Assembly (NCBI GenBank): GCA_052390115.1
Contig: JBQTHE010000015.1
Coordinates: 1 to 64,000, forward strand
DNA: 64,000 nt
Source of the DNA: GCA-003244245 sp052390115
GTDB taxonomy: Bacteria; Actinomycetota; Actinomycetes; Mycobacteriales; Pseudonocardiaceae
Direction of reading: 5' to 3'
Both the position numbers and the translations under genes were made by a program. How positions within the stretch are numbered: the stretch's first letter is position 1; every line of letters begins with the position of its first letter. This document shows, piece by piece, positions 41,492-52,108 of the stretch. Under the pieces are notes generated by a model. It was not told the origin of the DNA. It ran no database searches and saw nothing but the letters and a program-made list of their open reading frames with translations.

Positions 41492-42106
41492 GTGGATGAG
41501 CAGCGCTTAGGCCAGGCGTTCCGGGACGCGGTGGAGGAGGTCCCGCCGGCGTCTTTCGGGCACGACGATGTGGTGGCTGCATCCCGCCGCGCCACGACTC
41601 GGCGCCGCAGCACACTCGCGGGCGGCACCCTGCTGGGCGTCGCGGTGCTGACCGGTGGGCTGGTGGCGGGTGGGCTGGTGGCCGGTGACCCGGGGTTGCC
41701 CACGGCGCGAGACGCCGCGCTGGCACCCGGCGGCCGGGAGAGCGATCCCGGCACGTTGAGCACCCTCGACGCCCCGAGCTGCGGACCGATCGACGCCGAA
41801 CTGGTGGCGGGCCTGAAGGCCCTGCTCGCCAACCGTGGCAGCGTGGCGTCCGGTCCCGCCGGTGAGGTGCCCGAGCCGTGCCCCGCTGGATCACGGGCGG
41901 CTGCGGTGCCGGTGCCCGGCGGGGTGCTGTACGTACTGCTGATCCCGCAGGCCGAGCCCAGACCGGACGCGGCGGGCGGGTACTCCGTGACGCTGGAAGA
42001 CGGACGCACGCTGACGGTGATCTCGCTGCCCGGCACGCCAGGGCAGCCGGCCCCGCTCGCCGGCCAGGTTCCCGACCTGGCGCGGGAACTGGCTGCCGCC
42101 CTGTGA
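41492..42106 (+). CDS. membrane-anchored partner of sigma factor, possible anti-sigma
   Basis: A 204-residue protein: cytoplasmic part of about 42 residues, one membrane segment (LAGGTLLGVAVLTGGLVAGGLVAG, about 43-66) and an extracytoplasmic domain with two Cys. The cytoplasmic part is shorter than a normal zinc anti-sigma domain and lacks the HxxxCxxC motif, so the anti-sigma role is inferred from position only. GTG 41492 follows a GGAGG site. The stop TGA sits in a GTGAGTG stop-codon hairpin. Confidence 0.65.
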   Translation: MDEQRLGQAFRDAVEEVPPASFGHDDVVAASRRATTRRRSTLAGGTLLGVAVLTGGLVAGGLVAGDPGLPTARDAALAPGGRESDPGTLSTLDAPSCGPIDAELVAGLKALLANRGSVASGPAGEVPEPCPAGSRAAAVPVPGGVLYVLLIPQAEPRPDAAGGYSVTLEDGRTLTVISLPGTPGQPAPLAGQVPDLARELAAAL

Positions 42107-42153
42107 GTGCGAAACCGTGTTTCCGCCACGCGGCAACCAGCAGAGCCACTCAC
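42103..42153 (+). repeat. stop-codon hairpin, family copy 3
   Basis: Same outer arms GTGAGTG and CACTCAC as at 11939 and 35247, inner stem GAAAC-cgt-GTTTC, and an 11-base insertion on the right. The left arm contains the stop of the gene ending at 42106. As at 11939, a long palindrome covering or abutting the next gene's start follows directly. Confidence 0.7.
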
Positions 42154-42155
42154 GG

Positions 42156-42198
42156 GCACGTTCACGCGATGCACGCTAGCGTGATCGCGTGAACGTGC
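42156..42198. repeat. 43-bp palindrome over the purB start
   Basis: Arms GCACGTTCACGCGAT and ATCGCGTGAACGTGC are exact complements, and the middle contains a further palindrome CACGCTAGCGTG, with one unpaired base. The GTG start of purB (42189) lies in the right arm, so in mRNA the start codon would be base-paired. It could limit purB translation or end the sigma operon transcript. Confidence 0.8.
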
Positions 42199-43598
42199 TG
42201 GCCCAGCGCTATGCCTCTGCGGAGCTGGTCCGGCTGTGGTCACCGGAGCACAAGGTGGTGCTCGAGCGGCAGCTGTGGCTGGCGGTGCTGCGCGCCCAGG
42301 CTGATCTCGGCGTACCGGTCGAGCAGCGGGTGCTCGACGACTACCAGCGGGCGATACCCATGGTGGATCTCGAGTCGATCGCGGCGCGGGAGCGGGTGAG
42401 CCGGCACGACGTCAAGGCGCGCATCGACGAATTCAACGCGCTGGCCGGCCACCAGGAGATCCACAAGGGGTTGACCTCGCGGGACGTCACCGAGAACGTC
42501 GAGCAGCTACAGATACACCGTTCACTGGAGCACGTGCGGGACAGCTGTGTTGCGCTGCTCGCCCACCTCGCCGGCCGCGCCACCGAATACGCCGAGCTGG
42601 TGATGACCGGACGCAGCCACAACGTCGCGGCGCAGGCCACCACGCTGGGCAAGCGCTTCGCCACCGCGGCTGACGAGCTGCTGGTGGCCTTCGCCCGGCT
42701 CGAGGAGCTGCTGGCGCGCTACCCCCTGCGCGGCATCAAAGGCCCGATGGGTACCGCCCAGGACACGCTTGATCTCCTCGGTGGTGCGGCGCCCGCACTG
42801 GCGCAGCTGGAACAGCGGGTGGCCGCGCACCTGGGATTGCGCCGGGTGCTGACCAGCGTCGGGCAGGTCTATCCCCGATCCCTGGACCACGAGGTGGCCA
42901 GCGCCCTGGTGCAGTTGGCTGCCGGGCCGTCGTCGCTGGCGACCACGATCCGGCTGATGGCCGGCCACGAACTGGTGACCGAGGGATTCCAGCCCGGGCA
43001 GGTCGGGTCCAGCGCCATGCCGCACAAGATGAACACCCGCTCCTGCGAGCGCGTCAACGGCCTGGCGGTGGTGCTGCGCGGCTACGCCTCGATGCTGGCC
43101 GAGCTGTCCGGTGCGCAGTGGAACGAGGGTGACGTGTCGGACTCGGTGGTGCGCCGGGTCGCGCTGCCGGATGCGTTCTTCGCCTTCGATGGGCTCGCCG
43201 AGACGTTCCGCACCGTGCTCGACGAGTTCAGCGCCTACCCCGCGGTGATCCAGCGGGAACTGGAGCGCTACCTGCCGTTCCTGGCCACCACGAAGGTGCT
43301 GGTCGCCGCGGTACGCGCCGGGATGGGCCGGGAGACCGCGCACGAGGTGATCAGGGAGCACGCCGTCGCCGCCGCGCTGGCGATGCGGGAAAAGGGCGCC
43401 GGCAATGACCTGCTCGACCGGCTGGCCGACGACGACAGGCTGCCACTGGACCGCACCGATCTGGACGCACTGCTCACCGACCGCCTGCCCTTCACCGGGT
43501 CCGCTGCCGAGCAGATCGCCGCGGTCGTCGCCGAGATCGAGTCCGTCGTCGCCCGGTACCCCGAAGCCGCCACCTACCATCCCGCCCCGATCCTGTGA
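42189..43598 (+). CDS. purB: adenylosuccinate lyase
   Basis: Acts twice in purine synthesis, releasing fumarate from SAICAR and from adenylosuccinate. The 469-residue fumarase/aspartase-superfamily protein shows TSRDVTENVEQLQ, the catalytic-His region TGRSHNVAAQATTLGKRF, and the signature GSSAMPHKMNTRSCERV with the catalytic Ser loop. GTG start inside the palindrome at 42156. The next gene overlaps its end by GTGA. Confidence 0.95.
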   Translation: MNVLAQRYASAELVRLWSPEHKVVLERQLWLAVLRAQADLGVPVEQRVLDDYQRAIPMVDLESIAARERVSRHDVKARIDEFNALAGHQEIHKGLTSRDVTENVEQLQIHRSLEHVRDSCVALLAHLAGRATEYAELVMTGRSHNVAAQATTLGKRFATAADELLVAFARLEELLARYPLRGIKGPMGTAQDTLDLLGGAAPALAQLEQRVAAHLGLRRVLTSVGQVYPRSLDHEVASALVQLAAGPSSLATTIRLMAGHELVTEGFQPGQVGSSAMPHKMNTRSCERVNGLAVVLRGYASMLAELSGAQWNEGDVSDSVVRRVALPDAFFAFDGLAETFRTVLDEFSAYPAVIQRELERYLPFLATTKVLVAAVRAGMGRETAHEVIREHAVAAALAMREKGAGNDLLDRLADDDRLPLDRTDLDALLTDRLPFTGSAAEQIAAVVAEIESVVARYPEAATYHPAPIL

Positions 43599-44293
43599 GC
43601 CGGCCGGACACCGCGCTGGCCTGGGCCGCGGACGGGCAGGCGCTGTTCGAGCGGGCCGTCGCGGGGTGCAGCGACCTGCACGGACCGTCCCGGCTGCCCG
43701 ACTGGACCCGGGGCCACGTGGTCACCCACGTCGCTCGCAACGCCGAAGGCCTGGTGCGGCTGCTGGCCTGGGCCCGGACCGGGATCGAGACGCCGATGTA
43801 CCCGTCGATCCAGGCCCGCGCGGCAGACATCGAAGCCGGCGCGGGGCGACCCCAGGCCGAGCAGCTCGACGACCTCCGCAGCACCGGAGCCGCATTCGCC
43901 GCAGCCGCAGCGGAGCTGTCCCCGCAGCACTGGGAGACCACCGTGCGCACCCGGCATGGCCCGTTCCCGGCCTCGACCGTCCCGTGGATGCGGGTGCGCG
44001 AGGTGTGGTTACACGTGGTGGACCTCAACGTCGGCGTCGAGCCCGACGTGCTACCCGAGGACATCGCCACCGCGCTGGTACGCGACGTTGCCGACTGGAT
44101 GCAAACCCGGGTGCCGGCCCGGATCGAATTGCAGATTCCCGGCAGTGCGCCGGTCATCTTCGGTCCCGGGACCACCGCTGCAGTATCGGTCTCGGGGCCG
44201 GTGCAGGAGTTGGCCGGCTGGCTGACCGGTCGCTGTCCCGGGGACCGTCTCATCGCGCCAGCCGGGCTGCCCGAACTACCCGGCTGGCTGTGA
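43595..44293 (+). CDS. MDMPI-family mycothiol-dependent enzyme
   Basis: A 232-residue protein of the maleylpyruvate isomerase/DinB-like superfamily. LPDWTRGHVVTHVARNAEGLVRLL gives the first metal-ligand His, MYPSIQARAADIEAG the middle, and VPWMRVREVWLHVVDLN the second ligand region (the His and nearby Glu). Members use mycothiol as cofactor or bind metal for isomerase or transferase reactions, fitting an actinomycete host. Coupled to purB by a 4-bp overlap. The specific reaction is unknown. Confidence 0.85.
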   Translation: MSRPDTALAWAADGQALFERAVAGCSDLHGPSRLPDWTRGHVVTHVARNAEGLVRLLAWARTGIETPMYPSIQARAADIEAGAGRPQAEQLDDLRSTGAAFAAAAAELSPQHWETTVRTRHGPFPASTVPWMRVREVWLHVVDLNVGVEPDVLPEDIATALVRDVADWMQTRVPARIELQIPGSAPVIFGPGTTAAVSVSGPVQELAGWLTGRCPGDRLIAPAGLPELPGWL

Positions 44294-44311
44294 TCCGCCC
44301 CGAGCGCTCGC

Positions 44312-45055
44312 TCAGGCGGAGTGCACGACCACGAGCACGGTGATGTTGTCGGTTCCGCCTGCCTCGTTGGCCGCCTCGATGAGGGCCCGGCAGGCGTGGT
44401 GCGGTTCCGGGCAGCCGTTGAGGATCATCGCTATCCGGTTGTCGTCGAGCATGCCGGTAAGACCGTCGCTGCACAGCAGCAACCGGTCGGCGGGGTGCAG
44501 CGTGATGCTGCGCATCTCGGGCAACACGTCACCGGCCATGCCGATGTGGCGGGTGAGCTGACCGCGGCCGGGGTGGTCGGCGGCCTGCTGGTCGGTGATC
44601 GCGCCGGCGTCGATGAGCGCTTGGGCCAGCGAGTGGTCGCGAGTCAGCCGGTGCAGATTGGGTTCGCGCCACAGGTAGGCGCGGCTGTCGCCGACATGGG
44701 CGATGAGCGCAGTGGCTTGGCTCACCAGCGCGACGACGGCGGTGGCGCCCATCCCCGCCAGCCACGGCATGTCCTGGCTGCCTTCGCGCAGGCCGACGCT
44801 GAGTTCGGCGAGCACCGTACCCAACCGCTCCGTCGCGTCCGGGGCGGCGAGGTCCGGCGGGGCACCGAGATGGGTAGCCACCAGGGTGGGCAGGGTGGTG
44901 ACGACGACCTCGGATGCCACCTCGCCGGCGGGCCGACCACCCATACCGTCGGACACGATGAACAGCCCGAGGCCGACGTCGACGCTCCAGCGGTCCTCAT
45001 TGCGCTCGCGCACCCGCCCGCGATCGCTGAGGCCTGCCCAGCGCAGCGCCGTCAC
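44312..45055 (-). CDS. PP2C-family protein serine/threonine phosphatase
   Basis: A 247-residue phosphatase with the PP2C metal-binding motifs: SDRGRVRERNEDRW, the Asp in FIVSDGMGGRPAGEVAS, GATAVVALV, HVGDSRAYLWR, and LLLCSDGLTGMLDD. It is a stand-alone catalytic domain, cytoplasmic, as in actinobacterial PstP-like enzymes but without a membrane anchor. GTG 45055 is preferred for its GGACGCGC site; GTG 45076 is possible. Confidence 0.92.
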   Translation of the reverse strand: MTALRWAGLSDRGRVRERNEDRWSVDVGLGLFIVSDGMGGRPAGEVASEVVVTTLPTLVATHLGAPPDLAAPDATERLGTVLAELSVGLREGSQDMPWLAGMGATAVVALVSQATALIAHVGDSRAYLWREPNLHRLTRDHSLAQALIDAGAITDQQAADHPGRGQLTRHIGMAGDVLPEMRSITLHPADRLLLCSDGLTGMLDDNRIAMILNGCPEPHHACRALIEAANEAGGTDNITVLVVVHSA

Positions 45056-45157
45056 AGCGCGTCCTGCGGTGCGCACTTGGGCTCGTCGACCTTCAACGCT
45101 GTCAGCTCACCACGTGCCCGGTAGACGACTCCTTGCCCGGTGCGCGGTGTGAGATCG

Positions 45158-45793
45158 TCACTTCTGCAGGGCGCGGAACGTGGAGGTGATCTTGTCGAAG
45201 GTCGGAGCAGAAGTGGGGAAGTGCTCCTTGGGCAGGGACTGGAAGACGAGACTGATCATCGTCTTGCCATTGAACAGGAAGTAGTGAGAGTGCGCGCCCT
45301 CCTGCCCGCTGGCGGTGTCCTTGAAGGAGTAGAAGTAGAAGAAGCCGGGCAACCCGCCCAGCTCGATCTGCTTCGGTTCGGCGACCATCTCAACTGTCTC
45401 GTTGGAAGTCACGATCTGATCCGTCAACTGCTTGGCAGCCGGGAGCTCCTGCGGTCCTACCGGCGCCTGCAGTTCCAGGGCGCGGACCAGGAAGGAGTCC
45501 TGCGTGCCTTGGGACACCAGCAGGAGGACCTGGGGGTCCTGGGTGTCCAGCTTGGACCAGGAAGTCGGATAGGCCAGCTCGAAACCGGCCAGCTCACTGC
45601 GGAACGCGGTGAAGTCGGCCGGTTTGGCGTCCGTCGCCGAGTTCGCCGAGGCATTCGTCGCTTTCGCCGGTTCCTCAGGAGTCAGGATCCCCCGTCCGAC
45701 GAGCACCCCGGAGGCGAGCCCAGCCACCAGCAGCACCCCGATGATGATGGCCAACACCCGTCTCCGGCGTATGGCGTCCCACAGTTTTGTCAT
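45158..45793 (-). CDS. membrane-anchored protein of unknown function, PsbP/LpqN-like
   Basis: A 211-residue protein with one N-terminal membrane segment (VLAIIIGVLLVAGLASGVLVG) and an extracytoplasmic domain starting FRSELAGFELAYPTSWSKLD, a pattern of the PsbP/LpqN-like fold found in actinobacterial cell-envelope proteins. ATG 45793 follows GGAAGTGGGCACC. It may bind a ligand or act in protein secretion; the role is unknown. Confidence 0.65.
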   Translation of the reverse strand: MTKLWDAIRRRRVLAIIIGVLLVAGLASGVLVGRGILTPEEPAKATNASANSATDAKPADFTAFRSELAGFELAYPTSWSKLDTQDPQVLLLVSQGTQDSFLVRALELQAPVGPQELPAAKQLTDQIVTSNETVEMVAEPKQIELGGLPGFFYFYSFKDTASGQEGAHSHYFLFNGKTMISLVFQSLPKEHFPTSAPTFDKITSTFRALQK

Positions 45794-46234
45794 GGTGCCC
45801 ACTTCCATCAGATCGTAAGCGTATGTTCACTGTGTGTGAACGGCCCCGGTTGCATTTCGGAGGCTCCAGGTCACGGAGAGCAGCATGCTACTGGCGGCCT
45901 GTGACCGGGGTCCGCGCACCCCGGCACTGGCCTTGACTCAGTCGTGGCCACCATCGTCGCCGCCATGGGGGAGTCGTCGGCAACTCACCGCTGCGGCTTG
46001 CCGGGTGGAGCCGGCGGGAACCCGGCACCGAACGCGCCAGCCACGTGGAGTGACCGATTGCTTACCACCTGTCTAGTTGCGGCTGCCCACGTCCGATAGA
46101 GTGATCGCGCGGCCAGCGAGCGAACCGCGGACCGCTACGTAACGAAGGTCTGCCAGGGATGTTAGGTGGGTAGGGCCAGGGAGGTCTGCACACCTCATCG
46201 GTGAGTCGTCGGTGTCGAGGGAAAGGGACGGGAC
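45794..46234. other. 441-base intergenic region between divergent genes
   Basis: No convincing coding frame is present. Near the left end a palindrome GTTCAC-tgtgt-GTGAAC (45825-45841) lies 32 bases before the membrane-anchored protein's start and is a candidate operator. The right end carries the GGGAAAGGGACGGGAC ribosome-binding region of the DUF4383 gene. The middle shows short GC-rich stems only. Confidence 0.6.
45825..45841. promoter_or_regulatory. GTTCAC palindrome, candidate operator
   Basis: GTTCAC and GTGAAC, six-base arms with a 5-base spacer. It is placed where a repressor or activator of the minus-strand gene would act. The protein that binds is not known. Confidence 0.4.
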
Positions 46235-46708
46235 ATGACGGTTGATCCAGAAAACAAGTTCGGGATCAAGATCCAGAGCAGGGGGCTAGGCAAGACGCTG
46301 GAGCAGAAGTACGCGATCCTCGCCGGCGCCGTCTACGTCACGATCGGAGCGCTCGGGTTTCTCTGGACGGGCTTCACCCGGGTGACAGAGATGACGAACG
46401 AGGCGCTGTTCGGGATCTTCTTGATCAATCCTTTCCACAACATCGTGCACCTCGCCGTCGGCTTGATCTGGCTCGGAGCGGCATTCACGCTGACGCCGGT
46501 CGGGACGGAGGGCGTCAACTTCGCCATCGGCGGTTTCTACGCGCTGGCCGCCATCCTGGGCTTCCTGGGCTACCTCAGCCTGGTCTCCGTGCCGGGCGGT
46601 AATGACGCGGACAACTGGCTGCACCTTCTCTCCGCTGTGATCACGCTGATATTCGGTTCCGGCATCCTGAGCGCCATGAGAGGCAGTCGAAGCAGCGTCA
46701 ACGCCTAG
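46235..46708 (+). CDS. DUF4383 membrane protein
   Basis: A 157-residue protein with four membrane segments and the DUF4383 pattern LAGAVYVTIGALGF, NPFHNIVHLAVGLIWLGAA, NWLHLLSAVITLIFG. These proteins are common in actinobacteria and of unknown function. ATG 46235 follows GGGACGGGAC. A strong terminator hairpin follows. Confidence 0.9.
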   Translation: MTVDPENKFGIKIQSRGLGKTLEQKYAILAGAVYVTIGALGFLWTGFTRVTEMTNEALFGIFLINPFHNIVHLAVGLIWLGAAFTLTPVGTEGVNFAIGGFYALAAILGFLGYLSLVSVPGGNDADNWLHLLSAVITLIFGSGILSAMRGSRSSVNA

Positions 46709-46715
46709 GTTGGGA

Positions 46716-46759
46716 TCTAAGACTGCGTGCCCTGAGCCCGGGGGCACGCGGTCTTAGAT
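46716..46759. terminator. hairpin between convergent genes
   Basis: ATCTAAGAC-t-GCGTGCCC pairs with GGGCACGC-g-GTCTTAGAT, 17 pairs with one mismatch around a 10-base loop. The stop TAA of the minus-strand membrane protein gene lies within the right arm. The AT-rich base gives it T-tract character in both directions, a good bidirectional terminator. Confidence 0.8.
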
Positions 46760-47953
46760 TGCGTAAGGCCACACGGTGAGCGCGTAGCTGCCGAACCACG
46801 CGCCGAAGGCGGTCACTGCGGTGACTGCGAGCACTACCAGAGGCGTTCGCCGCCGGGCCAGCCGGATCGCCACCGGAAGCAGCAGCACGAAGGCCGGTAG
46901 CAGCAAGCGGGCCTTGGAGTTCATCACCCCGTTGGCGCCTAGGTTCACTGCGAGCACCACCGCTGCGTACACCAGCAGCGGCCATGCCGGGCTGTCCCAC
47001 CAATCCAGCATGCACAGCACCAGCAACACCAGTGCGCCCGCCAGCAGCCACACCGTGGTCACCTCCAGCACCGAGGGCGCGGTGGTGAGTACCTGGCCGG
47101 TAAAGCGCAGCGTGGCGCGCCCGCCATCAAACCTGGACTCCCAGCCCTGCCACTGCAGTGCAAACCAGCCGTCCCAGCGGCCGGTGCGGGCGGCGACGAA
47201 GGCGAGGTAGCCGACCAGCCCGCTGGGGGCGAGCAGCCCGGCCGCCCACGGGCGCCAGCCCTCTTCGCCGCGCAGCGCCGCGACCAGCGCGGCCAGCACC
47301 ACGGCCACGACCAACGCGGCGGCCGTGGGACGCACCAGTCCCGCAGCCGCGCTACACACTCCGGCGAGCAACCATTGCCGGCGTAGCAATCCGAGCAGGC
47401 ACCAGACGGCCAGCGCGCAGAAAAGCGCCTCCGAATAGGTCATCGACAGCACGATCGACATCGGTGCTGCGGCGAACAGCGCGACCAGTACCAGCCCGGC
47501 TCTTCGGGACCCGTAGGGCACCGTCTCGGCGAGCCGCACCAGCCCGTACGCGGCCGCCACCCCGGCGCCAGCGCTGACCACGAAAGCCGCCGCGGTCACC
47601 CCGATGCCGGACACCCAGGACACCGCGGCAACCAGCGCTGGGTAGCCGGGGAAGAACGCCAGCGGGGTCTGCGGAGTGCGCGCCCCGAACGCATCGACGA
47701 GCTCGGCCGGTACCCCGCCGTAGCCCCCGGTAGCCAAGCCCAGGAACCAGGCACCATCCCAGGAGGTCAGCGCGCTGCCGGTACTGACCCCGGTGGCGGC
47801 GGACATCCAGGCCAGCACGAGCAGGCTGACCTGCCGGATAGCGAGGTACACCAACGCCGGCGCGAGCAGGCTGCTGACCTGGTGCAATCGAGCCAGCCGC
47901 AGGGCCGGCGCAGCTGGCCCGGACGGGGAAGTGGGGAGCACCGTGGATGCCAC
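46754..47953 (-). CDS. polytopic membrane protein, probable GPI-mannosyltransferase-like (PIG-V-type)
   Basis: A 399-residue protein with about ten membrane segments. The first loop has SWDGAWFLGLATGGYGGVPAE and later FFPGYPALVAAVSW, matching polyprenyl-phosphate-dependent mannosyltransferases (GT-C fold) in which the first-loop Asp is catalytic. PIG-V-like membership is my judgement from motif pattern only. Acts in cell-envelope glycan assembly if correct. It is convergent with the DUF4383 gene. Confidence 0.7.
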   Translation of the reverse strand: MASTVLPTSPSGPAAPALRLARLHQVSSLLAPALVYLAIRQVSLLVLAWMSAATGVSTGSALTSWDGAWFLGLATGGYGGVPAELVDAFGARTPQTPLAFFPGYPALVAAVSWVSGIGVTAAAFVVSAGAGVAAAYGLVRLAETVPYGSRRAGLVLVALFAAAPMSIVLSMTYSEALFCALAVWCLLGLLRRQWLLAGVCSAAAGLVRPTAAALVVAVVLAALVAALRGEEGWRPWAAGLLAPSGLVGYLAFVAARTGRWDGWFALQWQGWESRFDGGRATLRFTGQVLTTAPSVLEVTTVWLLAGALVLLVLCMLDWWDSPAWPLLVYAAVVLAVNLGANGVMNSKARLLLPAFVLLLPVAIRLARRRTPLVVLAVTAVTAFGAWFGSYALTVWPYAI

Positions 47954-48094
47954 CCCGTCCTCCCACCCATCAGTTCCTACCCTGTTTCCAGGTTAACGGC
48001 CGGTGGAGGCGGTCCTCGGTAGGGTGCCGGTAAACGGGGGGCGACGTCTTCAGGCTGCGGCCGCCCATCAGATAACCCGACGCTGGAGGCTGGC

Positions 48095-49359
<1,265 letters not shown>

Positions 49360-49360
<1 letters not shown>

Positions 49361-50493
49361 TGGCTGACCCAGGTGCACCCACCCTGGCCGTTGTCGGGGC
49401 GACCGGCGCCGTCGGCACCGTCATGATCGATATCCTCAACTCGCGGCCGGCGGTGCCCTGGGCAGAAATCCGGCTGATCGCCTCGGCCCGCTCGGCCGGC
49501 AAGAAGATCACCGTGCAGGGCGAGCAGCGGGTTGTCGTCGAACTCGCCCCGGAGGCATTCGACGGTGTGGACATCGCGATGTTCGACGTCCCGGACGAGA
49601 TCTCGAAGCAGTGGGCCCCGATCGCCGTGGCGCGGGGCGCGGTCGTGGTGGACAACTCCGGTGCGTTTCGGATGGACCCCGATGTGCCGCTGGTCGTCCC
49701 GGAATGCAACGCAGCCGCCGCTGCCCGCAGGCCGAAGGGGATCGTGGCCAACCCCAACTGCACGACGCTGTCGATGATGGCCGCGTTGGGCGCGCTGCAT
49801 CGCGAATTCGGGCTCACCGAACTGGTGGTAGCCAGCTACCAGGCCGCCTCTGGCGCGGGTCAGCAGGGTGTGGATCGGTTGCACGCCGAGCTCGCCGCGG
49901 TGGCAGGCAAGGGCGTCGGGGTGCGCAGCGGGGACGTCGCCGAGGCGCTGGCTGTGGCCGGTTTACCCGCGCATTCACCGTTCCCGGCACCATTGGCGAT
50001 GAACGTGGTGCCGTGGGCCGGATCGCTCTCCGGCGACGGCTGGACCTCCGAGGAGCTCAAGGTTCGCAACGAGTCCCGCAAGATCCTCGCCATCCCGGAC
50101 CTCAAGGTGTCTGCGACCTGCGTGCGGGTCCCGGTGATCACCACCCACGCACTCGCGGTACACGCGGTGTTCGCCCAGCCGGTCACCGTCGAGCAAGCCC
50201 GGAAGGTGTTCGACGCGCAGCCGACCATCGTGCTGGCCGACGATCCGGCCGCCGCGGTGTGGCCGACTCCCGCAGCAGTGGTCGGTAAGGACCCGACCTA
50301 TGTCGGACGCATTCGCCAGGCTCTGGATTTCGCGAACACTCTGGACTTCTTCGTCTGCGGCGACAACCTGCGCAAAGGCGCTGCGCTCAACACCTACGAG
50401 ATTGCCGAGACGATCGTGCGTTCGCAATGGGCCACCCCCAATGGGTCAGCCCATTACGCGGGCGGTTCATCGGGCCGTGACGAGCAGGTCTAA
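49360..50493 (+). CDS. asd: aspartate-semialdehyde dehydrogenase
   Basis: Reduces aspartyl phosphate to the semialdehyde with NADPH. Motifs: VVGATGAVGTVM (NADP loop), DNSGAFRMD, the catalytic C134 in ANPNCTT, and YQAASGAGQQG. The 377-residue length is about 30 longer than usual because of an unconserved C-terminal tail (VRSQWATPNGSAHYAGGSSGRDEQV). It shares the TAATG overlap with lysC and is surely co-translated. Confidence 0.97.
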
Positions 50494-50600
50494 CGTGTCG
50501 CGGGCGCGGGACCAGTCAGTGCGCGCACCCCGAACCGGGTGGACAACTCAAGCGAATACCGAAAGCGGGCACCTCGGTGCCGATCGGGGGTGTGGTCGAG

Positions 50601-51035
50601 GTGAGCGTACTGCGCATGATGGGCCGGCTGGCCGTGTCGACGTCGGTGCTGGTCCTGGCAGGCGGGTGCGCAGGTGAGGTGCAGCCGGCGACTCCGGAGC
50701 CAGCCAAGCCCTACGCGGAGAGCACGGGCCAGCCAGCCGAGCTTACCGGCCAGCAGCCCAGCCAGACCCCAGACGGAACCATCTCGGTGCGGATCAGCGA
50801 TGGCAAGGTCGAAGGGGTGCCGGCCCGAGTCGAGGTGGATCGGGGCACCCAGGTACGCATTGAAGTGACCAGCGACCGGAACGACGAGCTGCACATTCAT
50901 GGTTACGACGAGACCGTGCCGCTGACCCCGGGCAACCCTGCCGTCGCGCAGTTCGTGGCCGACCTGCCCGGAGTTTTCGAAGTCGAAACCCATGACAGCG
51001 GGCTGCTGCTGTTCCAGCTCGTGGTTCGCGGATGA
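50601..51035 (+). CDS. cupredoxin-like lipoprotein
   Basis: A 144-residue exported lipoprotein, lipobox VLAGGC after the signal segment. The mature part, ISVRISDGKVEGVPARVEVDRGTQVRIEVTSDRNDELHIHGYDETVPLTPG...FEVETHDSGLLLFQLVVRG, has the cupredoxin-like beta pattern; HIHGY and ETHDSG hold candidate His ligands, but the usual Cys ligand is absent, so a type I copper site is unlikely. GTG 50601 is used. Its end overlaps the next gene by ATGA. Confidence 0.75.
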   Translation: MSVLRMMGRLAVSTSVLVLAGGCAGEVQPATPEPAKPYAESTGQPAELTGQQPSQTPDGTISVRISDGKVEGVPARVEVDRGTQVRIEVTSDRNDELHIHGYDETVPLTPGNPAVAQFVADLPGVFEVETHDSGLLLFQLVVRG

Positions 51036-52108
51036 ATAGACCATCGAGGCCACTGCCCTGGTCCCAGGAGGGAATGCGAGGGCTTGCGCACGCCGTTGCG
51101 CTGACCACGCTGGTAGCGGTGCTGGCGGTGCTGTTCGCACTGATCAATCCGGCCCCGGCCGCGGCGCACATCGCCGGGAGCGGTGGGTCGCCCAGCAACT
51201 ATCGGACCGAGGTGACCGCAATCCGGCCAGCGCTACCGACCGTGGCGGTGACCGTCGGACCCGGCGGGCAGTGGGTGCGCGTCACCAACCAGGGCGCGGC
51301 GGAGATCGTGATCCTCGGCTACCGCGGTGAGCCGTTCCTGCTGTTGTCCCAGAACCGGGTGCAGGTCAATGAGCTCAGCAGCACCGCGGCCGCGACCGGG
51401 CAGACCCGAGGCAACCCGGGTTCCCAGGATCCGGTGGCGCAGGATCCGGCGACCGGACCGAGGTGGGTGCCGCTGCGCGACGGAGACAGCGCCACCTGGA
51501 CCGACGCCCGGATCGACCCGCCACTGGAGTCGCAACGCGGGTCCGGATTCTGGGAGCTGCCGCTGGTCGTGGACGGGCAGCAGGCCACCGTCCTCGGCAC
51601 CCGGGAGCTGGTACCGCCGCCTCCGACGTGGCCATGGGTGGCGGCCCTCGGGTTGCTCGCAGCCGCGGTAGCGGCCATCGGGTGGATGCGGAACTGGCAC
51701 CGGCCGATGGCCGCCGTTATTGTCGCGGGAATCCTCGCCTTCGTGTTGCACCTGATTGGCACCGGATTCGCTCCGCAACAAAGTGGGCCGGTATTCGGTT
51801 GGGTCGGCGTCGGCGCGGTGAGCGCATTCAGCTTGCTGATCGGCGCTGTTGCAGTGGTCAGCACGTTGCGCAGAAGTGACTCGGCGCCCGACAGGCTCGT
51901 CACGGTGGGGATCATGGTGCTGCTGCTGGCCGCCACGGATATCAGCGTGCTGTGGTACTCGCAGCTGCCGTTCGCCGGCCCGGCCGTGCTGGACCGTGGC
52001 TTGACTGTCCTCACCTACGCCACCGCGCTGGGGCTACTCGTCGCCGGAGCGCGCCTGATACGCGAGCGGAAGTCGGGTAAGGCGTCTGGTATCGCGGAGG
52101 CGGCGTGA
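51032..52108 (+). CDS. membrane protein in cupredoxin operon
   Basis: A 358-residue protein with a signal segment, an extracytoplasmic domain of about 150 residues (HIAGSGGSPSNYRTEVTAIRP...) and five or so membrane segments in the C-terminal half. The combination recalls actinobacterial clusters with CopC/CopD-like or cupredoxin proteins, but no metal motif is visible. ATG 51032 overlaps the lipoprotein stop, and the stop is the first link of a micro-ORF chain. Confidence 0.7.
   Translation: MNRPSRPLPWSQEGMRGLAHAVALTTLVAVLAVLFALINPAPAAAHIAGSGGSPSNYRTEVTAIRPALPTVAVTVGPGGQWVRVTNQGAAEIVILGYRGEPFLLLSQNRVQVNELSSTAAATGQTRGNPGSQDPVAQDPATGPRWVPLRDGDSATWTDARIDPPLESQRGSGFWELPLVVDGQQATVLGTRELVPPPPTWPWVAALGLLAAAVAAIGWMRNWHRPMAAVIVAGILAFVLHLIGTGFAPQQSGPVFGWVGVGAVSAFSLLIGAVAVVSTLRRSDSAPDRLVTVGIMVLLLAATDISVLWYSQLPFAGPAVLDRGLTVLTYATALGLLVAGARLIRERKSGKASGIAEAA

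Noticed and set aside
45885..46076. 63-residue plus-strand frame in the 441-base gap
   Set aside because: Third-position composition is not coding-like and no ribosome-binding site precedes it.
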